From positions 1 to 5,902 of the forward strand of contig JAKJGA010000109.1 in NCBI GenBank assembly GCA_022704645.1: a stretch of DNA of 5,902 bases, read 5' to 3'. The DNA comes from Spirochaetota bacterium. Its GTDB lineage: Bacteria; Spirochaetota; UBA4802; JAFGJZ01. Positions within the stretch are counted from its first letter, which is position 1. Each line of letters opens with the position of its first letter. The notes under the pieces were generated by a model that was given only the letters and a program-made list of their open reading frames with translations, did not search any database and had not been told where the DNA came from. A program made the position numbers and the translations under genes. Of this stretch, positions 4,487-5,902 are shown piece after piece.

Positions 4487-5845
4487 GTGGATCCGATGGA
4501 ATATATTCAGAAATTTCTAACTTACTTTTTGAGCTTTCAGCCTTTTGTTCTGCTTCCGGTTATTATTTTCGTAATGGCGCTTGTTTTCAGAATGAAAATC
4601 GCAACGGCGCTCAGATCGGCACTGACTTTGGGAATCGGATTTATCGGAATATTTATGACGTTTGATTTTTTCGTAAAAATAATCAAACCTGTTATTGAAG
4701 CATTTATTTTGCGGACGGGAATGAATATGCCGGTTCTTGATACAGGCTGGCCTCCGCTTGCCCGTATAGCCTGGACTTATGAGCTGGCACCGCTGCTGCT
4801 CGTGATATTTATTGTGATTAATATAATTATGCTTCTTTCGCGTCTGACGAAAACAGTAAATATCGACATCTGGAATTACTGGCATGTGATATTTCTCGCT
4901 GTGCTGATTCAGTTTATGACGGATTCCGTCTGGATTGCGGTAGTTATTTCATCGTTAAGCTTTATTCTTACGCTGAAGCTTGCTGAATGGAGCGCGCCGA
5001 TGGTAAATAAAATTTCCGGCATGGAAGGAATATGTATTCCGCATCTGTCTGCGGTTATACATTTTCCGATCGCGCTTGTTTCTGATTATATTATCGGTAA
5101 AATTCCATTTCTGCGTTCTGTAAAGGCTGATCCGGAACATATCAGAAAAAATCTCGGACTTGCCGGAGAACCAATGATAATAGGTTTTATCACCGGACTC
5201 CTTCTCGGAATTGCAGGCGGATATGAAATCCGCGAACTGATGACGCTTGCTGTGAGTTTCTCGGCAGTTGTTTTTATTCTGCCGAAGATGGGAGAAATTC
5301 TGGGTTCGGCATTGATACCGGTTTCTGAAGGTATGAAAACATTTATCAATAAGAACTTTCCGCATATCGGGACGAGTTATATAGGGCTTGATGTTGCTGT
5401 GCTATTTGGAATTCCTGCTGTTCTGGTAACAGCGTTGTTTTTAATGCCGGCTTCAATCATTCTCGCTGTTATTCTTCCGAAAATAAATTTTATACCGATT
5501 GGGGATTTGACGAATCTACTGGTGCCGTCTGCGATAATAGTCACCGCGGCAAGAGGAAACATTATACGTTCGTTCCTGATAGGTGTACCTGTTGTAATCG
5601 GTAATCTTTACTACGCTTCGTACTATGCGCCGGTATTGACTGAAATGTCCGTGAAATATAATAATAAAATCGAAGGCTATGACGGACTATTTACAAGCTT
5701 TCTTGACGGAGGAAACATTTACCGCGCATGGATTGCTAACGCTTCAACCGGTGATATAATAAGTCTTGCCGCAATCCCTTTTGTAGTATTGTTGTTGATA
5801 ATAACATGGAAGCTTAAAGGAAGAAAAGAATATAGAGGGGACTGA
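4487..5845 (+). CDS. PTS galactitol-family permease, EIIC component (EIIC-GAT)
   Basis: A 452-residue polytopic inner-membrane protein, essentially the length of E. coli GatC. EIIC forms the sugar channel of a PEP-dependent phosphotransferase system; the sugar is phosphorylated during import by its EIIB partner, which receives phosphate from EIIA. Family features: the GWPPLARIAW segment (87-96), the signature TKTVNIDIWNYWH (121-133), LGLAGEPMIIGFITGLLLGI (223-242), an ALIPVSEG stretch (275-282), LVPSAIIVTAARGN (345-358), and DGGN with NASTGD near the C-terminus (407-423). About ten or more hydrophobic segments are visible. The substrate (galactitol, another polyol, or a related sugar) cannot be read from sequence. 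It is transcribed divergently from the membrane-protein unit, with a good promoter and RBS of its own. Its DNA is clearly richer in GC than the gene across the gap. No truncation is seen. Confidence 0.93.
   Translation: MDPMEYIQKFLTYFLSFQPFVLLPVIIFVMALVFRMKIATALRSALTLGIGFIGIFMTFDFFVKIIKPVIEAFILRTGMNMPVLDTGWPPLARIAWTYELAPLLLVIFIVINIIMLLSRLTKTVNIDIWNYWHVIFLAVLIQFMTDSVWIAVVISSLSFILTLKLAEWSAPMVNKISGMEGICIPHLSAVIHFPIALVSDYIIGKIPFLRSVKADPEHIRKNLGLAGEPMIIGFITGLLLGIAGGYEIRELMTLAVSFSAVVFILPKMGEILGSALIPVSEGMKTFINKNFPHIGTSYIGLDVAVLFGIPAVLVTALFLMPASIILAVILPKINFIPIGDLTNLLVPSAIIVTAARGNIIRSFLIGVPVVIGNLYYASYYAPVLTEMSVKYNNKIEGYDGLFTSFLDGGNIYRAWIANASTGDIISLAAIPFVVLLLIITWKLKGRKEYRGD
5834..5840 (+). promoter_or_regulatory. 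Shine-Dalgarno-like AGAGGGG at the end of the PTS permease gene
   Basis: AGAGGGG ends 7 nt before a TTG at 5848 and 26 nt before the ATG at 5867. It looks like the translation signal for the next gene, but it is well spaced only for the TTG, whose frame closes at 5884-5886. Confidence 0.4.
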
Positions 5846-5866
5846 GATTGTTCAATAAAGTTCTTC

Positions 5867-5902
5867 ATGACTGCCGATATCGATAAGGATGATTTGATCG
5901 TT
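5867..5902 (+). CDS. Partial gene after the PTS permease, possibly the EIIA component, cut by the right edge
   Basis: Twelve codons from an ATG 21 nt after the permease stop read MTADIDKDDLIV and stay open to the window end. The DKDDLIV ending is like the beginning of many PTS EIIA (fructose/mannitol-type) domains, which often open with a short acidic stretch and L-I-x-L before the first helix. An EIIA or EIIB gene is also expected next to a galactitol-family EIIC. The evidence is thin: only 12 residues are present and the ATG has only a weak AAAG 6 nt upstream. A better-placed ribosome binding site serves a TTG at 5848 in another frame. Confidence 0.4.
   Translation, partial: MTADIDKDDLIV

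Noticed and set aside
4517..5562. Several minus-strand open frames of 61-136 codons
   Set aside because: All are antisense to the PTS permease; their Arg/Lys/Asn-rich or low-complexity translations are typical of reverse-strand shadows.
1..5902. CRISPR array, tRNA, rRNA, insertion sequence or attachment site
   Set aside because: No regularly spaced identical repeats, no cloverleaf-like sequence, and no transposase or integrase reading frame are visible.

Overview
The window looks like part of a low-GC, Gram-negative chromosome. Two secreted proteins carry lipoprotein signal peptides (both with Phe at -3 of the lipobox), there is a sugar-phosphate transferase of the type used for surface glycans, and most genes have clear AAAGG-type ribosome binding sites. 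A spirochaete, or another AT-rich Gram-negative lineage that carries PTS transporters, would fit. This is inference; no rRNA or tRNA is present to anchor it.

Layout. Everything left of about 4300 reads on the minus strand; everything right of about 4430 reads on the plus strand. From the right end of the minus block, a tight three-gene unit (4286 down to 1780) encodes a four-helix membrane protein of unknown family, a small PglC-like sugar transferase and a B12-binding radical SAM enzyme. It ends in a perfect 14-bp hairpin that includes the last stop codon. After a gap with a likely promoter, a second unit (1644 down to 157) encodes a 4-TM membrane protein, an uncharacterised 192-residue protein with three tandem heptads, and a lipoprotein made almost entirely of a SecD-P1-like domain. 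A third minus-strand gene, another lipoprotein with its own promoter and RBS, starts at 64 and is cut by the left edge.

On the plus strand, one gene encodes a full-length galactitol-family PTS membrane permease (EIIC). It has a GTG start, a good sigma70-like promoter and a promoter-proximal region with phased direct repeats. The first codons of a following gene, possibly the EIIA partner, reach the right edge, but its start is ambiguous.

How the genes may work together. The sugar transferase would load a sugar-phosphate onto a polyprenyl carrier, and the radical SAM enzyme and membrane protein could modify or handle the same lipid or glycan; only their tight co-transcription supports this. 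The PTS gene is divergently transcribed, unrelated in function, and visibly richer in GC than the membrane-protein gene opposite it. I see no mobile element, CRISPR array, RNA gene or defence system. The less ordinary items are the radical SAM/PGT/membrane-protein unit, the stand-alone SecD-P1 lipoprotein, the hairpin over a stop codon, the 11-nt-phased repeat and the heptad repeat protein.
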